Below, piece by piece: positions 1 through 7,191 of a stretch of 61,695 nt of DNA. The stretch lies in assembly GCF_004764705.1 (NCBI RefSeq), contig NZ_SHLX01000043.1, forward strand, positions 1 to 61,695, written 5' to 3'. The position numbers and the translations under genes were made by a program. Position 1 is the first letter of the stretch. Each line of letters starts with the position of its first letter. This DNA is from Paenibacillus cymbidii (lineage in GTDB: Bacteria; Bacillota; Bacilli; Paenibacillales; NBRC-103111). The notes under the pieces were generated by a model. The model worked only from the letters and a program-made list of their open reading frames with translations, did not search any database and was not told the origin of the DNA.

Positions 1-1
1 C

Positions 2-175
2 GCAACGCCGGCCGGCGGCGCGTCGACGGCGCCAGGCGGCTCGCCGGCAGCGGGCGGCGGCGCCACGGCAACGCCGAAGCCGAGCGCAACGCCTGCGGCC
101 GGCGGCACGCCAACGGCGCCGGCAAGCGGCGGGGCCGTTTCGCCTTCCGGCGGCGGCAAAACCGCAACGCCGTAA
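2..175 (+). CDS. C-terminal tail of a low-complexity Ala/Gly/Pro/Thr protein (partial)
   Basis: Only the last 57 codons are in the window, ending at a TAA. The readable part is an Ala/Gly/Pro/Thr/Ser-rich tail with repeats such as ATP, GGA and PSATP and a final KTATP. Such tails are typical of linkers or disordered ends in secreted or membrane proteins, but no domain is visible, so no function can be given. The frame is supported by uniform composition up to the stop and by a strong hairpin just downstream. Confidence 0.6.
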   Translation, partial: ATPAGGASTAPGGSPAAGGGATATPKPSATPAAGGTPTAPASGGAVSPSGGGKTATP

Positions 176-197
176 AGCCGCTTCCGGCTGCGAAGCG

Positions 198-266
198 GGA
201 TAACCCTCCCGTATCGTTCCTTCCCGCCTCAGACAGGCGGGGGAGGAGCATACGGGAGGGTTATCC
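198..266. terminator. Bidirectional hairpin between convergent genes
   Basis: A 17-bp perfect inverted repeat (arms 198-214 and 250-266, arm GGATAACCCTCCCGTAT) encloses a smaller hairpin (CCCGCCT/AGGCGGG). It lies between the stop of the plus-strand partial gene and the stop of the minus-strand gene, so it probably ends both transcripts. There is no long T run. Confidence 0.6.
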
Positions 267-269
267 GCG

Positions 270-1556
270 TTAGCGGGCCTGCCGCGGAGCAAGCGGCGGC
301 GGGTCGTACCAGGCGAGCGCATCGTCCCAGTTCCAGCGCTCGTAGTAGCTTTCGCCGACGCCGATGCCGGAGATGAAGACGCGGGCTTTCGCGCCGTCCG
401 CATCGGCGATCCACGCGTCCGCGCGGGTGCGGTCCGTGCGCACCCACGCCAGCGTGCGCCCGCCGCCCAGCGCGGTCGGGGCGAAGTCGCCGCTGCCCGG
501 AGGCGGCACCGTAAACTGCCGCTGCTCGCCGTCCGGCAGCGGGACCCGGTACAGCGCCGGCAGCGGCCGCTCGGCCGGGGCAACGTCCTTGCCGGCGAAC
601 GCGGAGCGGGAAACGACGATCGTCCGATCGTCGATCCACGCGAAGTCGCGTTCGGTAGTGCCGGGCGGCGTCCGATCGGGCCGCCGCGCTGCCGCGAAGC
701 GGGTCAGCCCCAGCCGCTTGCGGTCCTCCAGGACGAAGCGGCCTTCGCCTTCGAGGAAAGCGAGCGTGCCCGCGCGCGGCGCCCACTGAAACCAGTGGTA
801 ATCGTTCAGCATGCGGGCCGGCGTTCGAAAATCGCGTCCGTCCGCGGACAATACGCACAGCGTATTGCTGTCCGCCGACAAGGAAGCGGTCGGATGGGCG
901 ATGAAGGCGATCCGGCTGCGGTCCGCGGACCAGCGGAACGGGCTCGTGCCGACCGCGAAGAAGTTGTCCGAAGGCTTCGGCAGCGTGAAGAGCGGCTTTG
1001 CCCGGCTCGGGTCCATGTTCGCGTCGGCGGGTACCTCCAACAGCCGGACGCTCGTCCAGCCGTCCGGCAGCAACTGCGCGTTCGTCGATACGAGGAAGCC
1101 GGAGCCGCCGGCTTGCCAGGAATAGTTGCCGACGCCGCCGACAACGTTGCGGAACGGCGCGGCGCCCGCTGCCGTGATGTCGGCCACGTTCAGCAAGCCG
1201 CCGCTCAGGAACGCCAGCCGGTTCCCGGCCGGCGCCCACTTAAAGTTGACGCCTCCGTCGTACACGGGGAAGCTTTGTTTGCCGGCCACGCTGTAGACGC
1301 AAATCCGGTCGCCTTGCTCACCCGCGGCATAAGCGACGAACTGCCCGTCGGCCGACCATGTTGGCGCGGCCGCCCGGTCGCCGGCGGTCGCTTGGATTTC
1401 GACGCCGCCGATCGACAGCCACAAGTCGCTGCCGCGGACAAAGGCGGCTTGCGGCAGCCGTTCCGGTTCCGCGCCTGCCTCCGGCAGCCGGTACAGCAGC
1501 GCCGCCGCGGCGATGGCTAGCAAGAGGAACCGTCCTATACACGATAAGCGGAACAT
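270..1556 (-). CDS. Secreted TolB/WD40-like beta-propeller protein
   Basis: About 428 residues. The N-terminus has a hydrophobic signal segment (LLLAIAAAALL) and an Ala-rich cleavage zone, so it should be exported. The rest holds repeated blades of the type APTWSADGQFVAYAAG, FKWAPAGNRLAFL, FRWSADRSRIAFIA and FQWAPRAGTLAFL, the W-S-x-D-G-x-x-I-A-F pattern of TolB/PD40 propellers. Such proteins bind proteins or ligands at the cell surface; the partner is unknown. The ATG of MFRLSCIGR is chosen over one 11 codons upstream because a GGGAGCGG ribosome site precedes it. It is divergent from the MerR gene. Confidence 0.7.
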   Translation of the reverse strand: MFRLSCIGRFLLLAIAAAALLYRLPEAGAEPERLPQAAFVRGSDLWLSIGGVEIQATAGDRAAAPTWSADGQFVAYAAGEQGDRICVYSVAGKQSFPVYDGGVNFKWAPAGNRLAFLSGGLLNVADITAAGAAPFRNVVGGVGNYSWQAGGSGFLVSTNAQLLPDGWTSVRLLEVPADANMDPSRAKPLFTLPKPSDNFFAVGTSPFRWSADRSRIAFIAHPTASLSADSNTLCVLSADGRDFRTPARMLNDYHWFQWAPRAGTLAFLEGEGRFVLEDRKRLGLTRFAAARRPDRTPPGTTERDFAWIDDRTIVVSRSAFAGKDVAPAERPLPALYRVPLPDGEQRQFTVPPPGSGDFAPTALGGGRTLAWVRTDRTRADAWIADADGAKARVFISGIGVGESYYERWNWDDALAWYDPPPLAPRQAR

Positions 1557-1639
1557 GGGCTTCCGCTCCCTTCCACTCCGAATGAGCAAGCGTTCCCGTT
1601 ATCTTTTGCCGGAAAAGTGGATTTATACGAAAATTGGGG

Positions 1640-1671
1640 TTGACCCTGACACCAATGTCATGGTTTATGAT
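1640..1671 (+). promoter_or_regulatory. MerR-type promoter/operator with elongated spacer
   Basis: TTGACC (1640-1645) and TATGAT (1666-1671) are separated by 20 bp, longer than the usual 17, as expected for promoters untwisted by MerR-family activators. The spacer holds a dyad (TGACA, CCAA, TGTCA). It lies about 65 bp upstream of the MerR gene, so it is probably the autoregulated promoter of the merR-thioredoxin pair. Confidence 0.7.
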
Positions 1672-1737
1672 AAGGCTACCGGTTCGAATGGCTTGACGGC
1701 GATTCGGCGATCGGCGGCAGAAGCGGAGGGAAGCGGC

Positions 1738-2100
1738 ATGAAAATCGGCGAATTGGCCAAACAAACCGGCGTCAGCATCCGGTCGCTGCGGTATTACGAG
1801 CAGATGGGGCTGCTGGCGCCCGAACGGCAGGAGAACGGCTATCGGGAGTACAACAAGTTCGCGATCGAGCAGGTGAACACGATCGTGTTCTATTTGAATC
1901 TCGGGCTGTCGACCGAGCAAATTGCCCATTTCCTGCACTGCGTGCTCAAGAACAAGGAAGCGTTCTGCCGCGAAATTATGCCGATTTACGAGTCGAAGCT
2001 GGCCGAAATCGAAAGCCAGCTCCGCCAGCTGCAGCAGCTGAAGTCGAATCTTCAGGAACGAATCGCCGCCATCGCGATGGAAACCGGATCGAATGCGTGA
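1738..2100 (+). CDS. MerR-family transcriptional regulator
   Basis: A protein of 120 residues. The N-terminal winged HTH is clear: MKIGELAKQTGVSIRSLRYY, then GLLAPERQENGYREY. A dimerisation coiled coil follows (KLAEIESQLRQLQQLKSNL). Two cysteines (HCVLKNKEAFC) sit where MerR proteins may sense ligand, but the metal-sensor pattern is not clear. The start is the ATG after GGAGGGAAGCGGC; the frame is open further upstream, but that stretch carries the promoter. The thioredoxin gene starts 31 bp after its stop, suggesting control of a redox function. Confidence 0.88.
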   Translation: MKIGELAKQTGVSIRSLRYYEQMGLLAPERQENGYREYNKFAIEQVNTIVFYLNLGLSTEQIAHFLHCVLKNKEAFCREIMPIYESKLAEIESQLRQLQQLKSNLQERIAAIAMETGSNA

Positions 2101-2131
2101 GCGTGTTCCACGCTCGCTGGGAGGGAACGAC

Positions 2132-2470
2132 ATGTCCATGAGAAGCGTATCCGAAGCCGAATTCCAGGCGGGCATCCGCCCGGAAGGGGTGACGCTGGTC
2201 GATTTTGGCGCGGAGTGGTGCCCGCCGTGCAAAGTGCTGCTGCCGCGGCTGAAAGAATTGGACGCGGAGCTGGAAGGCGCCGTGCCGATGTTGAAAGTCG
2301 ATGTCGACGAATCGCCCGCCTTGGCGGAAGCCTTCGGCGTGATGTCGATGCCGACCGTCATCGTGTTCAAGGACGGCCAGCCGGTGGAGAAGCTCGTCGG
2401 CCTGCAGCCGAAAACCGCGTACCGCAACGTGCTGGCGCGGCATATGCCGGAGGCGGCGGCCCGCCCGTAA
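2132..2470 (+). CDS. trxA: Thioredoxin
   Basis: A protein of 112 residues with the thioredoxin fold: beta strand VTLVDFGAEW, active site WCPPCK (a Pro-Pro variant of the usual WCGPC), DVDESPALAEAFGVMSMPT with the cis-proline loop, then VIVFKDGQPVEKLVG. It reduces protein disulphides in the cytoplasm. The ATG is preceded by GGGAGGGAACGAC. It follows the MerR gene closely and is probably cotranscribed. The second Pro in the CxxC should shift the redox potential; the house-keeping trxA may be elsewhere. Confidence 0.9.
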   Translation: MSMRSVSEAEFQAGIRPEGVTLVDFGAEWCPPCKVLLPRLKELDAELEGAVPMLKVDVDESPALAEAFGVMSMPTVIVFKDGQPVEKLVGLQPKTAYRNVLARHMPEAAARP

Positions 2471-2491
2471 GCCGCCGCTTCCCCGCCAAAA

Positions 2492-2680
2492 AATAGCCAG
2501 CAAAAAATGGCCTATTCGCCTCTTTCCCGCGCTCCATCAGAAATAGCCAGCGAAAACACTGGCTATTGTGGCTCAACCGCCCCGGAATCAAGTGATTCGA
2601 CAAAATAGCCAGCGAAATCGCTGGTTATTTTGCCGCAGCCACCCATTTTATACGGAATAGCCAATCAAACATGGCTTATT
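2492..2680. repeat. Four-hairpin composite repeat, copy A
   Basis: Four short inverted repeats start at 2492, 2542, 2603 and 2656 (spacing 50, 61, 53). The inner two have arms AATAGCCAGCG / CGCTGGTTATT-like with GAAAAC or GAAATC loops; the outer two are shorter, with arms ending TGGCCTATT or TGGCTTATT. The copy lies downstream of the thioredoxin stop. The rest of the gap to 2840 shows only the lead-in to the lipoprotein pseudogene. Confidence 0.85.
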
Positions 2681-2840
2681 GCAATCCAGCTCTGCAGGGG
2701 AAGCGCCCGGCAGGGTTATTTGACGTTCCTCCGGGAAATGCCGGAGGACAAAATGTTATTTCCACCGACATGTTTTCGCCGTGGGCGCTATGATACTTTG
2801 AAGGTGCAAGCGATTTCACATCCGCAGGGGGTTTGAATCC

Positions 2841-3305
2841 ATGACGAAAAAGCTTCTCCTGCTGGCAGCCGCGTTCGTTCTCGCCATCGTAGCGGAATGC
2901 AGCAAAAGCCCGGCGCCTTCTTCCGGCGACGCCAAGGGCAGCCCGACACCGTCGGCCTCCGGCCGCGAAGGCTCGGGCGTCACGCTGGAACCCGTTTCCG
3001 TGGCGACCAACGATCCGACGGAGGCGTACAACAAGCTGTTCGCCACCAAAGATTTGCCCGACCTGATGTTCTTCAGCAATTACGACTTGCCGAATAAGTA
3101 CGGCGGCGACGGCGCGCTGGTCAACTTGCTCGACCATGCGGCCAAAATGCCTAATATGACCAAGTGGCTCCACTCCGTTTCCTATCGTCTTGTGCGAATC
3201 GAACGATGTCCCGGGCCGAAAGCCGCCCGGCAACAACCGATTAATGCCACGATAGCACAGCGGTATGGCGCGAAAAATGTTGGGAGCGATAACAATTTGT
3301 CTTGA
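2841..3305 (+). pseudogene. Broken extracellular solute-binding lipoprotein
   Basis: The N-terminus is a lipoprotein signal (MTKKLLLLAAAFVLAIVAEC), with Glu before the Cys instead of the usual Gly/Ala, followed by a Ser/Pro/Gly linker. TNDPTEAYNKLFATKDLPDL and MFFSNYDLPNKYGGDGALVN then resemble the start of LplA-type sugar-binding proteins. About 40 residues normally found between linker and this block seem missing, and after MPNMTKWLHS the similarity stops. It is about a quarter of the usual 500-residue length. Read as a remnant of an ABC importer gene. Confidence 0.65.
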
Positions 3306-3487
3306 GCGGGCAAGCGGTGCGGAGGCAGTGCCGCGACTCGGTCTCAAGACCGAGGAAAAGACTCGACCGCGGTCCAGCGGACGGTCAGCCCCTCGCCGCT
3401 TCTTCGCAAGCGGCGAAATCGGTACACTTGGAACTAGCGGAACGGGGAGCGTTCCACATTCAAGGGACCGAAAGGGGAACAAGTGAA
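3182..3487 (+). promoter_or_regulatory. Structured leader upstream of the RND pump gene
   Basis: About 300 bp rich in hairpins: an outer stem CTATCGT (3182-3188) with ACGATAG (3249-3255) enclosing CCGGGC/GCCCGG; then CTCGGTC/GACCGAG, TCGCCGCTT/AAGCGGCGA and GGAACG/CGTTCC before the pump start. No U-run terminator, T-box motif or known riboswitch core could be identified with confidence. The stretch GCCCGGCAAC recalls the SAM-I core, but the rest does not fit. Confidence 0.3.
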
Positions 3488-6400
3488 ATGCAAGGGGTAA
3501 CGAATTGGGCGTTTCGCAACAAAGCGGCCATGATTATTGTGGTCATCATGACCTTGTTCGTCGGCATCTTCAGCTACTTCAAGCTGCCGATGGAGTTTTT
3601 GCCGGAGGCCGACAATCCGGCCGTCACGGTAACGGCGATCGGGCCGGGCTACGACGCCAAGTCGATGGAAACGTCGGTCACGGCGCCGCTGGAGAAGGCG
3701 CTGGCGCAAATCAAAGGGAAGACGAACAGCTTCTCGACTTCCGGCAACGGCTTTTCCAAGATCGATCTTGCGTTCGATTCGAAGACCGACATGAAAGCGG
3801 CGAAAGCCGAAGTGCAGGAAGCGGTCAATCAGGTGCAGCTGCCGGAGCGGGTATCCAAGCCGTTCGTCGTGCAGTTCAACACCTCGATGATTCCGATTTC
3901 GTGGCTGACGATCGGCATTAAGGACGGGCTGTCCGAAGGGGAGAAGAAGGCGGCCCAGGCGCATGTGCTCGAAGAGCTGCAGAAAATCAAAGGCATCGGC
4001 GCCGTGCAGCTGTCCGGTACGGTTGCGCCGCAAGTTTCCATCACGCCGGACTCGGCCAAAATGGGGCAAAAGAACGTCGGTTTCGAACAGCTGATGGGCG
4101 TGCTTGACGGCCGCGCCAGCTCCGCCTCGATCGGGGAAACGACGATCGACGGCGCAACCGGCAACCTGCAGGTCATCGCCAAAGTGAACGATCTCGAAAC
4201 CTTGAAGAAGCTTCCTGTCGCACCGGGCGTGGCGCTCGGCGATATCGCGACCGTCGCGATGAACAGCGGCCAGGACAGCATCAGCCGCGTCGGCGGCAAA
4301 GACGTGCTGATGGTGACCGTCTCCAAAGGCGCGAACGCCAATGCGGTATCGGTCGGCAAAGGCGTCGAGGACGCCGTCGAAAAGCTGAAAACCGATGAGC
4401 CGAACGCGGAAGTGACGCTGCTGACAAGCACGTCGGAGCAAGTGGTCAGTTCCGTCAACAGCATGCTGCGCGAAGTGCTGCTCGGCGCCTTGTTCGCCAC
4501 CATCGTCATCTTGCTGTTCCTGCGCAATATCCGCGCCACGCTGATTACGATCGTATCGATTCCGCTGTCGCTGGCGCTCACGCTTTATTTGCTCGACGTA
4601 TCCGGCGTTACGCTGAACGTCATTACGCTGGGCGGCGTCGCCGTAGCGGTCGGCCGTCTGGTCGACGACAGCATCGTCGTCATCGAGAACATGTACCGGC
4701 GCATGTCCAAGGAGAAATTCTCCTTGCAACTGGTCATCGACGCAACCAAAGAAGTGTCCGGCGCGATCACGACATCGACGATCACCACCGTCGCCGTGTT
4801 CCTGCCGATGGGCTTGCTGCGCGGTTCGCTGCAGGCGTTCCTGCTGCCTTTTGCGCTGACGGTTACGTATTCGCTGCTCGCTTCGCTGCTTGTCGCTCTG
4901 ACCGTTGTGCCGCTGCTCGGTTCGCTGCTGCTGAAGAAGACGGTTCATCACGAACGCCCGGCAAACAGGAAGTTCGCCGCATTCCTGGACTGGAACCTGC
5001 AGCGCAAGTGGGTGCCGCTGACGATCGCCGCCGTACTGTTCGTCGGTTCCATCGGCACCTACATGAACATGCCGAAGGGTGCGATCGACTCGTCGAACGC
5101 GACCAACCTGACCATTTCGCTGCAATATCCCGACGAAACGCCGAAGGACAAAGTGCTGGAGAACGGCAAGAAGCTCGAGCAGTTCCTGATTGGATTGCCG
5201 GAGCCGAAGTGGGTGTCCATGTCGATGGGCAACAGCGCCGACGCGGCGCAATACGGCGAAGTCGTGTCGCCGACGCTCGTTTCGTATTTGCTGGAAATGA
5301 AGAAGGGCGAAAACGCCGAGAATGTTATTGAAAAAGTGAAAGCTCAGCGCAGCCAATATCCCGGCGCGGAGCTGAATGCAGGCGCGATGGACTTCGCTTC
5401 CGGCGCCAGCTCGACACAAATCGTCGTCGACGTCACCGGCAGCGACACGACCAAGCTGGCCGACGTGGCCGGCCAGGTGATGGAGCAAGTGAAGCCGATC
5501 GCCGGCGTCACGAAAGTGCAGAGCAACCTGGAGCAGAAGAAGCCGGTTTATTCGTTCGAAGTCGATCCGCTGCGCGGCAAAGGGCGCGATGTCGCGATGC
5601 AACTGCAGGCGATGCTCAATCCGGTGCCGATCGGCAGCGTGCATCTGGGCGACAGCGATGCGGCGGTGTTCCTCCAGCCGACGGTGAAGCCGGGTTCGAT
5701 GAACGATCTGAACGCGTTGACAGTCATGACAGAAAACGGGCCGGTCAGCGTATCCTCGATCGCCAAGCTGGTCAAATCGGAGGAAGCGAGCACGTTCTTC
5801 CATAAAGACGGCAAAAGCTACGTACGTGTCACCGTAACGGCAGAGCCTAGCCAACTGTCGAAGGTAGGCGCGGAAATCAACAAGAAAGTGGCGGCTTTGA
5901 CGCCTCCGCAAGGCGTGACGATCAACGTCGGCGGCGCTTCGGCGGATCAGGCGAGCGATTTTGCCGACCTGGGGCTGATCGCGCTGATCTCGATCTTCCT
6001 GGTGTACCTGATTATGGTCGTGGCGTTCAAAACGCTGCGCGCGCCGCTGGCCATCCTGCTCTCGCTGCCGCTGGCCGCGATCGGCGCCGTCATCGGCCTG
6101 GTCGTCTCGGGCGTGACGCCCGACTTCACCGCCATGTTTGGCGCACTGATGCTGATCGGTATCGTCGTCACGAACGCGATCGTGCTGGTCGACCGCGTCC
6201 GTCAGAATGAGCAGCACATGACGATCCGTGAAGCGCTGATCGAAGCGGCGACGACTCGCGCCCGTCCGATTCTGATGACGGCCATCGCCACCATCTGCGC
6301 GATGACGCCGCTCATCGTCGGCCACAGCGAAGCCGGCAGCATCGTTTCGCAAAGCTTGGCCATCGTCGTAATCGGCGGTCTGGCGGCTGCTACCTTGCTG

Positions 6401-6520
6401 ACGCTGCTGATCGTGCCTTGCGCTTACGAGCTGTTCTTCTTCCGCAAGTCGAAGCGCCAACGCAATGAGGCGAAGTCCTCCGCGGCGAAGCGTACGACCC
6501 TGGCATCGGAAACGGTGTAA
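3488..6520 (+). CDS. RND (AcrB/HAE1-type) efflux transporter
   Basis: A protein of 1010 residues, the usual length. It starts MQGVTNWAFRNKAAMII with the first membrane helix, followed by a large periplasm-type loop with LPEADNPAVTV. The helix block near residues 330-520 contains GRLVDDSIVVIENMYRR, with the paired acidic residues of the proton relay. A second loop and a second block (IFLVYLIMVVAFKTLRAP; NAIVLVDRVRQ) complete the duplicated RND fold. The closest Gram-positive relative is SwrC/YerP of Bacillus, a proton-driven exporter of surfactin-like lipids or drugs. The ATG follows AAAGGGGAAC; longer upstream frames run through the structured leader. No membrane-fusion partner is adjacent. 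Confidence 0.93.
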   Translation: MQGVTNWAFRNKAAMIIVVIMTLFVGIFSYFKLPMEFLPEADNPAVTVTAIGPGYDAKSMETSVTAPLEKALAQIKGKTNSFSTSGNGFSKIDLAFDSKTDMKAAKAEVQEAVNQVQLPERVSKPFVVQFNTSMIPISWLTIGIKDGLSEGEKKAAQAHVLEELQKIKGIGAVQLSGTVAPQVSITPDSAKMGQKNVGFEQLMGVLDGRASSASIGETTIDGATGNLQVIAKVNDLETLKKLPVAPGVALGDIATVAMNSGQDSISRVGGKDVLMVTVSKGANANAVSVGKGVEDAVEKLKTDEPNAEVTLLTSTSEQVVSSVNSMLREVLLGALFATIVILLFLRNIRATLITIVSIPLSLALTLYLLDVSGVTLNVITLGGVAVAVGRLVDDSIVVIENMYRRMSKEKFSLQLVIDATKEVSGAITTSTITTVAVFLPMGLLRGSLQAFLLPFALTVTYSLLASLLVALTVVPLLGSLLLKKTVHHERPANRKFAAFLDWNLQRKWVPLTIAAVLFVGSIGTYMNMPKGAIDSSNATNLTISLQYPDETPKDKVLENGKKLEQFLIGLPEPKWVSMSMGNSADAAQYGEVVSPTLVSYLLEMKKGENAENVIEKVKAQRSQYPGAELNAGAMDFASGASSTQIVVDVTGSDTTKLADVAGQVMEQVKPIAGVTKVQSNLEQKKPVYSFEVDPLRGKGRDVAMQLQAMLNPVPIGSVHLGDSDAAVFLQPTVKPGSMNDLNALTVMTENGPVSVSSIAKLVKSEEASTFFHKDGKSYVRVTVTAEPSQLSKVGAEINKKVAALTPPQGVTINVGGASADQASDFADLGLIALISIFLVYLIMVVAFKTLRAPLAILLSLPLAAIGAVIGLVVSGVTPDFTAMFGALMLIGIVVTNAIVLVDRVRQNEQHMTIREALIEAATTRARPILMTAIATICAMTPLIVGHSEAGSIVSQSLAIVVIGGLAAATLLTLLIVPCAYELFFFRKSKRQRNEAKSSAAKRTTLASETV

Positions 6521-6541
6521 CGGCAGCATATGAAAAGAAAG

Positions 6542-6585
6542 CGTCCCTTCTCCCGCCGATGTTGGCAGGTGAGGGGACGTTTTTT
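6542..6585 (+). terminator. Rho-independent terminator of the RND gene
   Basis: The stem CGTCCCTTCTCCCGCC pairs with GGCAGGTGAGGGGACG, with a 6-nt loop, followed directly by TTTTTT. It lies 21 bp after the stop. Confidence 0.9.
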
Positions 6586-6641
6586 GGTGCGAAGCTTGTT
6601 TGCGGCGGCGGCAGGCAAGGGCATCATATCCGGCCGAGCGG

Positions 6642-6825
6642 TTTTCGGAGCGATGTGCATATATGCATAACGCTCCGAAAATGCTGGTCCGCGGCAGGTA
6701 TATGAACGTTATGCCCTTAATATATAATAAATGTTAATTATAGTAAATTATTGACGGATTGGTGTGAGGTTCCTCGCCCGATCATGATTTCGGAGCGAAG
6801 TGCATATATGCGCTTCGCTCCGAAA
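6642..6825. repeat. Two copies of a palindromic CGGAGCG hairpin
   Basis: Two imperfect palindromes at 6642-6681 and 6788-6825 share arms TTTCGGAGCG / CGCTCCGAAA and a TGCATATATGC centre. They are separated by about 105 bp of AT-rich DNA with no gene. They may be operators or a small repeat family; they do not match the AATAGC hairpins. Confidence 0.7.
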
Positions 6826-6892
6826 ATGCGCCGCCGCGAAGGAATCATCGCCGGGCCAGGGCGGGAAACCTGAGTCCGGCGCGGCATCTCAC

Positions 6893-7085
6893 AATATAGG
6901 CCATGATTTATTGGCTATTTCATCAGAAAGGGCAGGCAACAAAGAAATAACCAGTCAAATCACTGGCTATTCTTTTGAAACGTTCGATTTTCGGGCGATT
7001 TGGTCGAAATAGCCAGTGTTTTCACTGGTTATTTTTAACGAACCACCTGAAAATGTACGAATAGGCCATTTTTTATGGGCTATTA
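6893..7085. repeat. Four-hairpin composite repeat, copy B (inverted)
   Basis: Inverted repeats at about 6893, 6945, 7006 and 7060 (spacing 52, 61, 54). The outer units (TATAGGCCAT.., AATAGGCCAT..) match the outer units of copy A in reverse complement, so this copy lies in the opposite orientation. The inner units carry CAGTG/CACTG arms. The rest of the gap from 6826 to 7117 shows nothing else. Confidence 0.85.
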
Positions 7086-7117
7086 TTAGCTTGCAGGATG
7101 GCACGCCTGACGCCAGG

Positions 7118-7155
7118 CCTAACCGGCCATGAGGCGCTGCCTCTGGCCGGTTAGG
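7118..7155 (-). terminator. Hairpin downstream of the CAP/SLH gene
   Basis: A perfect 11-bp stem CCTAACCGGCC / GGCCGGTTAGG lies 36 bp after the minus-strand stop. There is no clear U run on either strand, so it may be an mRNA end stabiliser rather than a classical terminator. Confidence 0.5.
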
Positions 7156-7191
7156 CGACGATGCGCCGTTTCGGCTCGCAGCCCCCGCCCG

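Noticed and set aside
2492..2680. CRISPR array
   Set aside because: Units are short hairpins at alternating 51/62-bp spacing, only four per cluster, with variable arms, and no cas genes are present.
3190..3300. SAM-I (S-box) riboswitch suggested by GCCCGGCAAC
   Set aside because: The flanking conserved blocks and the closing stem of SAM-I are not found in the right order, and an RND pump is not a typical target.
3434..6529. A 1031-codon open frame antisense to the RND pump gene
   Set aside because: It is His/Arg/Asp-rich with no domain, and exactly shadows a clear RND gene. GC-rich third positions keep the opposite strand open.
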